Shown piece by piece: positions 23,539 to 33,326 of a stretch of 64,000 bases of DNA. Under the pieces are notes generated by a model, which made no database searches, had not been told where the DNA came from, and saw only the letters and a program-made list of their open reading frames with translations. The translations under genes and the position numbers were made by a program. The first letter of the stretch is position 1, and every line of letters starts with the position of its first letter. The DNA comes from Fusarium oxysporum f. sp. lycopersici 4287 (taxonomy: Eukaryota; Ascomycota; Sordariomycetes; Hypocreales; Nectriaceae), in the NCBI RefSeq assembly GCF_000149955.1, contig NC_030987.1, forward strand, positions 2,571,236-2,635,235, read 5' to 3'.

Positions 23539-24560
23539 ATGAAGCCTGTTGCCACATCGCCTGAACAGCTCACCTCACAGGTACATCGGCTGTCGTTCGC
23601 TTCACCCCGTCTTGAGAACGCTGGCTGTTTAGCTCCGGACGAGGATGTCAACAGATCCTACCCTGCGATGTTCGTGACCACTGATGCCCGATCTGCAGCC
23701 AGCCCAATCGCCCCCAGCGTCCCGCAAGAGGTAGCCTGCCTGACCTTTGCGGCTGGTGACGTTTTCCCAGGCTCATCGCTTAGGACAAGCGCTGTCGGTT
23801 GTACCAGACTGCAAAGTGCCCTCCTCCTTTCTCCCTCCCTCGAGGACCTGCCAAACGAGGTTTTGTTTCACATTATGGGTTTCCTGGACGTCAACGACCT
23901 TCTGTCAACGTCGAGAGTAAGTATCGACTACCTACCGTTAGCAAGAATAAAGTCTACCTTCCTATTGACATCCCGGGATCATTCATGAGACCTTGAATTG
24001 GTCCCGACAGCTCGAGGCCTTGGGAACACAGACTGATACAGAGTTAGACGAGCCATCTCCTTCGCGATATCTCTCAAGCCCCTATTTTACACCATTATCG
24101 GCTTCAGCGAGCCCGAATTAACCTTCCATCACGCCTATCGTCACCATCTCGTCCAACACTGGCTGATCTCATTGCTCGTTCTATCTTCATGACACATACT
24201 TCCATAGTTTCACGAAAGTTAGCCAGATCCTTGGTCTCAATCCGATTGTCTCGCCGCTTAGCAGCCAGGCCCTCAGCCGCGGCTCTGGTTGAGCGTTCTG
24301 TTTTACCCAAAGAGTGCGTGCCTGGTATGGCGTCAGTGCATGTGGCACCAGCAATTGTTGCCAAGAAGAAGGCAATCGAGAAAGAGAGAGTTAAGGACGG
24401 GTTGCGACAGTGGATTGCATCGAGATGGAAGCGTGAAGTCAAAGAGCGCCAAGATGGCGTAAGAAAATGGGAGGAGAGCCGCGGCATAGGACGCGTGTGG
24501 CGCCTCCGTAGGTTTTGGGAAAGAGTTAGTCGTGGCGAGGAGCGAGACAGTGCTTGGTAA
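23539..24560 (+). CDS. F-box protein
   Basis: Predicted 296-residue protein in two exons with one 131-nt intron (23917-24047, GTAAGT to GTTAG). An F-box lies across the splice site at about residues 103-140: LEDLPNEVLFHIMGFLDVND, then LLSTSR joined to TSHLLRDISQAPILHHY, the canonical LP-E-L--I--FL and Leu-rich second half. F-box proteins bind Skp1 in SCF ubiquitin ligases and recruit substrates. The C-terminal half has no WD40 or LRR repeats; it is a highly basic Arg/Lys/Trp helical region (about residues 215-296), so the substrate-binding mode is unknown. A closer but out-of-frame CAG acceptor exists at 24010; only the acceptor at 24047 restores the F-box frame. The stop TGGTAAGT overlaps a donor-like sequence, so a further 3' exon cannot be ruled out. 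Confidence 0.82.
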
Positions 24561-24857
24561 GTCAGTGATATCGACTTCTATGAGGTGAATCGTTGTAAGG
24601 CTGCGTGTGCAATCATGCTTGAAGGACCACTATAGTTCGGTTCTGTATTGGTCACAGTTCTGGCAGGGAGACGTCAGCGGTACTAGCGGCTTTCGTACTG
24701 TCGGCAGGATTACTTGTATGATACATTATGTACGATGTGGTGATGTTACAAAATCGACGAACTCCGTTATGAGTACTAGGCCATGTGAAGGCGATCGGCG
24801 AGCCCCTCACGAGTGGTATCTTTCTATCATGCATGGCTATGCACGAAGTCCCTTTGC

Positions 24858-25910
24858 TCAGGCTGTCCGAAACCTGAAGCCATCCCAATCATCATCTTCT
24901 TCGTCGTCCTCCTCGTCGTCGTCCTCATCCTTCTCTTCAATAGCTGGCGTGTCCAGATTTTCTTTTCCCAAGCTTGTAGGTTTTTCAGTGCCATTTTCTT
25001 GGCTGAAGCTTTCACCACGTTTCCGTAGGGCTTCCCTCTTGTCCTTTAACCGCTTCACGCGAGCTTCGAGCTCTTCCATTTCTTCAAACTCCTCTTCAAG
25101 CGCACGGGTTGCTTCCTCCTTTTCGTCTTCGAGATCGACATCAGCTTGAGCGCGTCGCTTCTCGGCCTCCTCCTCCTTCTGGGCATCGGCGGCCGCAACT
25201 TCCTCTGCCGTCATGGCTGGGGCTGATATAGTCGCGTCTTCATCGTATGTGGCTGTTGTAGCAGCAATATCGGCCTCGAAGGCTGCCCATTCTGCTTCAT
25301 CAACTGCTGCTGCTGCAGCAGCAGCAGATGTAAGGCGCTCGTCTGTAGTCAGGCTATTGGCCTGGCGTGAGGGGAGCGATGCAGTTGCAGATTGTGAGGT
25401 CAAGTTATTAAGCTGACCTCCAGGGGTAGAAGCGGAAGAGCCATCTCGATGGGCTGGTGTTGCTGGTCTCGATGGGATTTGGATCTCTACCCCTTGTGAC
25501 GGCGTGGTCGACGTCCTCCTAGTCAATCGAGGTGGTGTCAAAGTCTGATCCTTGTTATCCTTATCTCCATCTCCATCCACTCCATCCGTCTTATTTCGTT
25601 TTCGCCTGCCATCGTCCATTTCGACATCTCCGTCTTTATCGTCGATAGCTTCCTCGTTATCGTCGTGTTTCCGTTTTTGTGAAGTCTGTTGTTGTGAAGT
25701 TCGAGCGTTGGCCGATGATGCTGTTTGAGCTTTTATTAAACGAGTTTTGTGTGCCTCTCCTCGGACATGTGAGTCCCATAACGATTCGGTTTTGATGTGC
25801 TCGTGACAGAGGGTGCATAGAAGTTTGCCTGCATCAGAGTAGGCGGCATATGGGTGTTCGATACGGCGAGCGGCGCGCTGTTGCCGCAAAAGAGAGCGTA
25901 CGTCGGACAT
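24858..25910 (-). CDS. ZNF830/CCDC16-like C2H2 zinc-finger, coiled-coil nuclear protein
   Basis: Single-exon gene for 350 residues starting MSDVRSLLRQQRAARRI, the usual opening of this family. A matrin-like C2H2 finger follows at about residues 31-55 (C-x2-C-x12-H-x5-H, around LCTLCHEHIK and HVRGEAHK). Then come a basic/acidic linker rich in Lys, Asp and Ser, an Ala tract encoded by a CTG/CAG palindrome, a long Glu/Arg coiled coil (about 230-300) and an Asp/Glu-rich tail ending WDGFRFRTA. Animal ZNF830 is a spliceosome-associated nuclear protein required for embryonic survival; a pre-mRNA splicing role here is family inference. The frame is open 177 nt further upstream, but the ATG at 25910 is chosen because the family motif begins there. 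It is transcribed divergently from MED7. Confidence 0.85.
   Translation of the reverse strand: MSDVRSLLRQQRAARRIEHPYAAYSDAGKLLCTLCHEHIKTESLWDSHVRGEAHKTRLIKAQTASSANARTSQQQTSQKRKHDDNEEAIDDKDGDVEMDDGRRKRNKTDGVDGDGDKDNKDQTLTPPRLTRRTSTTPSQGVEIQIPSRPATPAHRDGSSASTPGGQLNNLTSQSATASLPSRQANSLTTDERLTSAAAAAAAVDEAEWAAFEADIAATTATYDEDATISAPAMTAEEVAAADAQKEEEAEKRRAQADVDLEDEKEEATRALEEEFEEMEELEARVKRLKDKREALRKRGESFSQENGTEKPTSLGKENLDTPAIEEKDEDDDEEDDEEDDDWDGFRFRTA
25304..25327. repeat. (CTG)4(CAG)4 perfect palindrome in coding sequence
   Basis: 24-bp perfect inverted repeat of trinucleotide units that encodes the poly-Ala tract of the ZNF830-like protein. Confidence 0.95.
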
Positions 25911-26603
25911 GGAAGTAGATGAAGATGAAGAGCCGTAATTCGTGTGACGTTGAAGGGATGTGGTAGCGGAAGAATACCACAGGTAGAGCAAGGTGTTGAA
26001 GTATATGAGCTGGTTATAATTCGCGATTCCAATTGGGCTCAGGAGATCAAGAGAAGCTGCCGCATAAGGAATAGGACTAGAGAGCAAAGACTGATGTCAG
26101 AAAAGAAAGGAAAGAAATGCGTAGTGCTTATGAGGTTGGATGGTAGAGATTCAAGGTCGTCGAAAGGGTAACAAAGAGGTGCGAGGTGAGCAACCGCCGA
26201 CGATTAACCGGCGCAAACTGATCTTGACTTGATTTCACTGGGAGGGTCTATCTTTATCTAATCTTGTCATTAACTGTTTGTGGTATCATCTTCGACAGTC
26301 ATACGGCACGACACTAAATGATATTATCCTTCTCAAATCATTGAGACTTGCTGCATTAATACGTCCCTATTTAGGTAGCCAAGCTCCCAAAAGCTTTGAC
26401 CGCAGTTGCATCCACGTGGATTCCAGCCATCCCACCAGAGTCTCACTCCCCCACCAGGAAACGTCCATTTCAAGGGACCGCACACCATCCTTGTCTTGCT
26501 CTGTCTTTTGTGCCGTATTCTTGACGCGGCGTCTTTTTTTTCATATTCATACAACTGCCTATGAGATTGCTTTATGAGGTGATCCTCCTACAAGAGCTGA
26601 AAG
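25911..26603. promoter_or_regulatory. Divergent promoter region of the ZNF830-like gene and MED7
   Basis: 693 bp between two start codons on opposite strands. It presumably holds both promoters; no distinctive element was identified. Confidence 0.5.
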
Positions 26604-27400
26604 ATGGCCGAACAACAGCAAGAGGGCCATTCGCTCTCATCCATGTTCCCTAATCCGCCTCCCTTTTGGCAAGACTTTACGACAGATAAGATTTCTCGGA
26701 TTCAAGAACTAAGGAATTCATACATCGCGGAGCATGGTGGCGATCCTTTGACAGTCCGCGTGCCTGATGTTCCCGGAGATCTCGTCAATCTGCAACCTCC
26801 GGCCGAGCCAGCTGATGGACGCTGGCGTGTATTTGGCGATCAGTACATGGTAAGTTAAGTGATTGCGATTATTTTTACAAGATGGTTGGCTAAGTGAGGA
26901 TTTAGCTGGACGACAAGCTTCCAACTCTCGAAGACCAGGGGATTACCAATCTTCCTTCATCATCACAGTCCGAGTCCAAGGATGCTAAGCGCTTTGATCG
27001 CGCCTTTGAGCTCAAACGGCTAGCTAAATCGCTTCTATTGAACTTTCTCGAGCTCTCTGGAACATTATCGCATAACCCATCGCATGCCGAAGCAAAAGTG
27101 CAAGACTTGCGCACACTCTTCATCAACTTTCATCACATCCTCAACGAGTACCGGCCACATCAAGCACGCGAATCAGTCATTGCGCTCATGCAAGAGCACC
27201 TAGACCGCACGCGGGCTGAGACCATGGCCATACGGATACAGGTGGACAAGGCACGCCGCGTACTCGATGGCTTGGGCAGCCTAAGCGTACCCGATGTGCC
27301 CAAGGCTTTAGGACAGAACACCGAGGAGGAAGATTTGGAGGCGTTGGCGAAACAAAGAGAAGCAGACGTGTGGGCGGCCACTGATGCCTTATTTACTTAA
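26604..27400 (+). CDS. MED7: Mediator complex subunit 7
   Basis: Predicted 246-residue protein, the normal length for MED7, in two exons (intron 26850-26905). The N-terminus has the hallmark SSMFPNPPPFWQDFT and the Val-Pro-rich segment around LVNLQPP. After the splice a two-helix region contains KSLLLNFLELSGTLS and DLRTLFINFHHILNEYRPHQARE, the conserved MED7 core that pairs with MED21 as the Mediator middle-module hinge. It acts in the nucleus in RNA polymerase II transcription. Both ends are unambiguous: the ATG precedes the conserved motif and the stop follows a C-terminal helix. Confidence 0.95.
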
Positions 27401-27902
27401 GGGCGGGTATTGGAACAGGCATGAGATATTGTCCACATCGCCAGATTATTATCAAGGGAGTTGCAAAGATCAACTTCCCAACAAACGAAACAGTCATCCC
27501 ACATTGGGCAGCTATTTGTCATATCGTCTCAGAAATTAATCCCCAAGGATGATCGCAGCTGGAGTTTTGGAGCGAGGCGAATTTTATCACAAAACCTTAT
27601 ATAATGGGCATTTTGGAGAGTTTACAAAAAACGGGATTTATACAGCCAAGGTCGAGATGTATGCGGCATGGAGCGAACCTCAACATATATGCGCATACAA
27701 TTGCACACGCATCAAGCCAGGCTTCGGTTTGTCAAAAGGCGGTCATAAACTTCGTCTGAGTCGTTGATTCAATATACCTTCTCCAGCTGCGCTATGTTTC
27801 CCAGCAGCATCGCAACGCACAAAGGACTATAAAAGCTCAATTATCAAACAATAAACACCCGGCATTGTTGCCTCGCGACGCATATTGTTATTCGACCCCC
27901 CT
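27401..27902. other. Intergenic, converging 3' flanks
   Basis: 500 bp between MED7 (+) and the 55-residue Cys-rich gene (-). The short frame near 27549 has no supporting feature. Confidence 0.55.
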
Positions 27903-28070
27903 TCACAAGATGGTGCAGGGGATACAGCAGCATTCGTAGTCGCCACACTCAATACACTTGGTTTTGGTACCCGTGGCCTCGGAGGGCTTGATGATGGACT
28001 CGGCGATCGAAGTGGCAGCGCTGCCGGGACCGTTGCGGTCGTAGAGACATTTGGAGGAACCGCAAGCCAT
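27903..28070 (-). CDS. 55-residue cysteine-rich small protein
   Basis: Short gene of exactly 55 codons plus stop on the minus strand. The protein has eight Cys: C3 and C8 in a Gly/Ser opening (MACGSSKC), then a dense C-terminal cluster KCIECGDYECCCIPC with C39, C42, C47, C48, C49 and C52. The middle (residues 10-35) is Ala/Ser/Ile-rich and Cys-free. Only one aromatic pair (Tyr10, Tyr45) and no signal peptide are present, so it looks intracellular. Two Cys-rich ends around a Cys-free spacer resemble metallothioneins or small zinc-binding proteins, but I cannot assign a family. Support for a real gene: a perfect 5'-leader intron (28114-28206) lies just upstream on the same strand, and codons end mainly in C or G as in neighbouring genes. 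Confidence 0.72.
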   Translation of the reverse strand: MACGSSKCLYDRNGPGSAATSIAESIIKPSEATGTKTKCIECGDYECCCIPCTIL

Positions 28071-28113
28071 TTTGGAGGTTGTTTGGAATTGATACGGGAG
28101 AGCTTAGGGCGAT

Positions 28114-28206
28114 CTGCAGTTTAGCTGGGTTAGCGACCGTTCATTTTGGACTTCCATAAGTCGATGCACAGGAATAGAGAAGAAGAGTATATTTGGTTTG
28201 ACTTAC
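28114..28206 (-). other. Intron in the 5' leader of the Cys-rich gene
   Basis: On the minus strand the donor is GTAAGT, a GCTAAC branch site lies about 20 nt before the end, and the acceptor is CTGCAG. Its acceptor is 43 nt upstream of the ATG at 28070. No in-frame coding exon precedes it, so it is read as a 5'-UTR intron. Confidence 0.65.
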
Positions 28207-29017
28207 CGATGCGATAATGAAGCCAGTGAGATTTAGGGGTTTAGAAGAATGAAGTTCCAGGTTTCAAGCTGCAGCAGGAGTTGGAATTGAATTTCAAGCT
28301 TGGGCTGTAGCTTGGACCATGCCGACCTATTTTGGGCTACAGCTGCAACATGATTGCGTCACCAATCGGGCTAAAGTGTGGGGGTGGATTGTGATTCAAC
28401 GTGTAGACCCTGGATTTGATCCCGTCCTCTTGGCAATCTCCTTGAGCTCAGCCTCTATTGAGCCACCGCAATGATCAAGCTTTGGCAGAGAATCTATCCC
28501 GAGTATTCTACAGAAATTATTAACCTGCTTCTGCTTTCGGAGCTGAACTCTGAGGCCTGCTACCAAGATGGCCAGAACTCATGTCATGGCATATCAAGCT
28601 GGGTTGCCTGAAGAAGCACGGAATCAATATGTGGTCAAAGTAATAGTTCAGAAACATCAACGTCTCTCAAAGGTAGAGATCCCTTGTAGCAAAGCTGGTA
28701 CTTGACATACTTGCCTGGGCCAGATGGAAGACTTCCTTTCTTCAACATCCAAGAGCAGGCATGAGCACTGCCTATTGAAGAGCTTATAATGTTTAGGAAG
28801 ACGGAAACAGACACTTGCCCAGATATAAAAGGCGTCGAGCTTACAAAAGTCGGGAGTCAACAATGTAATGCTGTCTCTGTGCTTGTTGCTGAGATTGATG
28901 TCATAGACAACAAGGTGACGATGCTCTGACAGCATACACGCTCGACTTTATTATAAGTAGACAACATATACCCATATAAAAGTCTCAATCTCCACAAGAA
29001 CCTTGAGTTTGTCTATA
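28207..29017. other. Divergent promoter region
   Basis: About 0.8 kb between the Cys-rich gene (-) and the SnoaL-like gene (+). Nothing coding is supported. Confidence 0.5.
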
Positions 29018-29696
29018 ATGCTTGAAAAGTATTTAGCAATCTCCGCAAACATGCAGCCTCCAGGTGTTATTTCGCCTTGTCAGACAGAGCAAGAGCAGGT
29101 AAGCATTCAACCAAGAATCCGCAACTGGTACTGATAAATTTGACGATAGAGAAATATTGATCTCTGCAAAGAATATATGCGAATAGCTTATTCTCCCACC
29201 GAAAACAAAGGCGCTACATCGGTTCAACATCTCTGCCACCCAGACAGCTGGTTCTGGGCACCTGCTACATTTCCCGGCTGCGAGACGCCCATGGACTACG
29301 CGGACTCTCACTCCACCGTCATGGCCAGCGTTGCAGACCTCAAAATCATCCGCTTTGACCAGTCTTGGGCCAAGGATGGACATGTTCTGTTGAGGTACAC
29401 GGCGCAGGGAAGTCATTGTGGAGAGCCGTATAAGGGTATCTCCAAGACAGGGAGACATGCGCAGTGGAGCGCTGCCGCGATATTTGAAGTCGAGGATGGG
29501 AAAATCAGAAGTTTCACCAAGGATTGGGATCAAAAAACTATGCAGGTGGGTACATTTCCTTTCCACTGGCTAAGAGATGATGCTAATGTCGGTGTAGATT
29601 CAGCTTGGATGGGCACCAGTTCACGAGAGCCATGACCCAAGATGGAATTCCAAAGCATTAGATAGTCCTGAGGAAGCTCGAAAGCATAATCAATGA
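29018..29696 (+). CDS. SnoaL-like (NTF2-fold) polyketide cyclase-family protein
   Basis: Predicted 191-residue protein in three exons, introns 29099-29149 and 29546-29597, both preserving frame. The core after the first splice reads as an NTF2-like alpha-beta barrel: a first helix (LCKEYMRIAY), a loop with HPDSWFWAPATFPGCE, strand pairs around LKIIRFDQSW and VLLRYTAQGSHCGEP, then ISKTGRHAQWSAAAIFEVED and GKIRSFTKDWD. The F/W-E-DGKI pattern is typical of SnoaL-like proteins. The family ranges from polyketide aldol cyclases to hydrolases and proteins of unknown role, so the substrate cannot be given. There is no targeting signal. Exon 3 supplies IQLGWAPVHES and a charged tail. The gene converges on the adenylosuccinate synthetase gene; no polyketide synthase is nearby. 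Confidence 0.8.
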
Positions 29697-30259
29697 GTAA
29701 AGCAGTTTTCAAAGGCAGACACGATTGCATAGATTGTCTTCTTCTAAGTTACACTGGACAGGCATCATATTCTCATCGACATATTCGTTGTCATTCCTGT
29801 CAATATAGGCATATTCACGCCCCCGGCCCGTTAGCGGCGGCCAGACAAGAACCGTGCAAAGAAGGGAAGGCAACCAGGCAGCTCGCAATGTTACGGAACC
29901 TCATGTATAGGTCATAGGTTTATCAAGATACCTTTTCTCGGTTACGAAATTTACTTAACAGCGATAGAGTCTTAGTAGTCCTACGGTAACAAAGACTTAT
30001 CTCAGCCAAGGCATCAGCATTGGTCCAATTATTGTCTCCTGAGAGACCTTCATTGAAACGAGCGGGATCGATCTATACGATGCCAGAACTCAAACTGGCT
30101 ATACGGGGTTTGAAGTCTAAAGCATGACCTACCTGCGAGAAGTCAAAGTCTATTCTCTAAATGCGCACACTCTTCTTCGGTCACCGAATGACTCCGACAG
30201 CCAACACTCCTTACGCACGATCCAAGTCAAGCATCGGGTGCCTCCTCTATCTCGCATAA
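29697..30259. other. Intergenic, converging 3' flanks
   Basis: 563 bp between the SnoaL-like gene (+) and adenylosuccinate synthetase (-). No gene seen. Confidence 0.55.
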
Positions 30260-33200
30260 TTAGGCACGCTGGATCATGGCCTCACGGTCAGGACCGGTGC
30301 CAATGTACTTGATCTGCTCAACTTTAGCAATTGCGGTGCAGATCAGTATACGCGTCCACCTACCTTGACTCCAACAAACTTCTCGATGTACTGCTGGTGG
30401 TCAGTGCCACTGTTCGTTATGCTAGCCCAGGTAAATATGCTCACCTCAACGTAATCGCGGGCCGCCCTAGGGAGGTCGTAGAAGGTCCTCGCGTTGGTGG
30501 TCGGCTTTTGCCAGCCTGGCATCTCGTGGTAAACCACCTCCGCTCGGTTCAGGATTTCAAGATCTGCAGGGTAAGAATCCAGTTCCTGTCCAAATGGTTA
30601 GTTTCTACAATTAATTATGATCTTGTTGGCATCACTTACCTCTCCATCGATCTTGTAGGCAATGGCAATCTTGATCGTTTCGAAAGTATCCAAAACGTCG
30701 AGCTGCAGAGTGTTAGAGCGTTTTGACGCGTGTCACAGGCATGCCACGGGTTTTATCCTACCTTTGTGAGATTCAGGCTGTCGTAGTAATTGATCGAGTT
30801 ACTGTACTTGACAACAACAAGGTCTGTGTGTGCTTGTCAGCTGTGTTCCCTACTACTCAAGGTTTTGAGGTTGTGTCTACCAAGCCTGAAAACGGTCAGT
30901 AAGATTGTCAGCAGAAAGGAGCCATGATGAAAACTCACCATCCACATCGGCGTCTGCGGCCAGTCGACGTTCCCTAGGTAAGTCTTGTCAGCGGTAGAAG
31001 CTAGAAACCTCCAGGGCGCTTGTGGTCTCACCCATTCGCGTCCAATCTCCTGGAGCTTGGTGCCAATCCTAAGTTTATCATTCAGCTTCAGAGTAGCTTC
31101 AAGATGGTAATCAAGACGCACTCTTCGATATCTTCGGTCTTGAAGGCCCCGGCCCCGACACGGGTGGTATCTGTTGCCGGTCAGCAGTAGATTACGGCCA
31201 TGGAGCAATCGACATACAAGCCTTGACCACTCCAACCGTCTCCGTGATATTCTTTGGGTTCAGTGCAAGTCCACCAATAATACCAGCGAGCGTAGTACTT
31301 GAGGAAGTGACGAACTGTAGTTAATCATGAGTACTAGTGCAAACTAAAAGGTCAAGTTGGCGGAAACTTACTGGATAAGAACCATAATCAACATCTAGCA
31401 TCAGTGCCTGTTCAATTGGGAACAAGTACAAGCGCCAGGTCCCATAACCCCTTCCCTTCACAGGAGACTTGACTGATATCGATCTACCAGCATCGCACGT
31501 GGCGTGGAGGTTTGACATGAAAATGAAGCCCCGGGATCATCTCAAGACAGGCTTTCTGAGCACAGTTTGGCCCTAACCTCGAGACGCCATGACTGGATCT
31601 GCTCCAAGCTGATCCCAGGCGCAATCATAAATCGTCATTAACTCCACTGACCACTCTCGACAGCCAGCCAGTAGATGAGTAGAAGCCAGGTCTCCGTATG
31701 ACTCCCGAATTCTGCCGAGGCGTGAACATAATACACAGCTTGTTACAGCGCAGACCCCTTGTTGGGTTCCGCCAGCAGAGTGATTGCTCAAATGAGCAAT
31801 ATGTCCTCCCCTGAGCAAAGAATCTTGCGGGAAGAGGGTTGTGAGACCACGGGCACGGTGCTCGTTCCACCAATGCGTCAGTACTATTCGTTTAGTCATA
31901 GGATGAGAACCTTACATTTGCGCCTTCGATCACAATTTTCATGTTGCTCTCCTGTACAGATCTCATAAAGGCCACGCCGTCCACGACGTACTTACTGAGT
32001 GTTTGCCTGTACTCATCGAAACGAGCAAGCTCGGCCTCGATGTCGTATTCGAGCAGTTCTCCGAAGCGCTTTTGAAAGCCGTCGGCTAAGCGCCTCAACT
32101 TCTGCTCGAAAACTTCAGGGTGGAAGACATCGGTCATTTTGATGCCAGTTCGCTGGGAAAGTTAACACACAGCCCGCTCCATTATAATGACTATCTCTTA
32201 CCGCTCTACTTGTCTGATAGCAGGGACCAATGCCTATGGCGGACGTTAGACTTCGTTGCTTATATAGCGTCGCTGGCACGACAATGACTGGGATTCTCCC
32301 CGCCATTGAGATTTGGGAATGCTTGCGATGACGTGACGAAAGCAGAAAAGGATAGTCCACCATGGAAACCCGGGGGGAGCGTACCGCGTCTTGTTGTTCC
32401 GATAGCTGCGTCTGGTGTAGACATTAGCTGCTATTTCTCAAGGACAATGTCAGAAACTATGGGACGAACCTCCGAGTTCCTCCTCCTCGAGACCATCCAC
32501 TGCGATGTGCAGGTCCAAGAGAACATTGACCCTGTCAGAAACAAGGATCCGATCATGGACCGCGGTCAGGTTTTTCTCAAGCTCCTTGAGCTCGCTAAAG
32601 AAACTTGGGCTATAAGACAGAGTTAGTATTCTTGGCATGTTCGGTTGAAAGCGTGAGCCAGGCCAGACGTCAACAAGATGCTGATGTGGTAGTCGAGTTA
32701 GGAGTGGAGGGCCATATGAAGACTTACACATGGAAAACTACGCCCGAGCCAATGAAGTTCATGCTATGGTACTTGTCAGCCTCGCTGTTGCCAGCTTGAA
32801 CGTTCAATATCCTTGACAAACCATCTGGGGTTGATCAGCCCAGAGGGCAAGAGATGAAAGCTGCCTCTATGTTAGCAATCATCCAGTCCTTCCACGTGTG
32901 CGAGTTCTCACCTATACGAAACTCCGTTTACACTTGGCACATATTAGCAACACACAATATATATATATATATATCAATAGAAAGCGTTTGACTAACCGCA
33001 CGAGATGTCCAGCGTTATTTCCACCCTTGACGTTGATTAGCAGGTATTCGGTTTCTGCCTGCATTGTGCTTACCGCGGCTCGGGCACAGAGTTGCGCCTC
33101 CTGGCACTGTCCATCAACCAATTTGCCCTTCTGTACTATGGTTAGTGCCCGGGTATCATCTGTTGTGTTGGGCTCTCCCCGAGTACTCACGCCTTCGTCG

Positions 33201-33326
33201 CCTGTAGAAGTCCTGGTCAGTATAATGAGATCGAACCGATATCGGCTGGGTGCGGAGGAAGGACATATTCCGGGTAAGGGAGAGAAACATACCCCATTGG
33301 GCTCCGAGAATAACAGTGATAGGCAT
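30260..33326 (-). CDS. Adenylosuccinate synthetase, 22-exon gene
   Basis: Catalyses IMP + Asp + GTP to adenylosuccinate, the first committed step to AMP, in the cytosol. Splicing 21 introns gives a protein of about 427 residues, the normal length. Motifs in order: GAQWGDEGKGKLVD (P-loop, catalytic Asp), GGNNAGH (catalytic His), NGVSYSFHLLPSG, NFIGSGVVFHVPSFF, VDGLEE, GTTRRGIGPCY (IMP binding), EGANALMLDVDYGSYPFVTS, a TTRVG loop, STGRRRRCGWLDLV, SNTK-region TKLDVLD (guanine recognition) and the C-terminal YIGTGPDREAMI. All key residues are kept; the usual G-x-G-P-F loop reads GAGAF. The exon structure is extraordinary: exon 2 is 11 nt (33191-33201), exon 17 is 5 nt (30881-30885) and one intron is 508 nt (31408-31915). 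It may be a paralogue rather than the sole copy; the window cannot tell. Confidence 0.88.
32957..32974. repeat. (AT)9 microsatellite in an intron
   Basis: Dinucleotide run inside the fourth intron of the adenylosuccinate synthetase gene, just before the VNGVSYS exon. Confidence 0.9.

Noticed and set aside
32957..32974. (AT)9 as a TATA-like promoter element
   Set aside because: It lies inside an intron of the adenylosuccinate synthetase gene and is a plain microsatellite.
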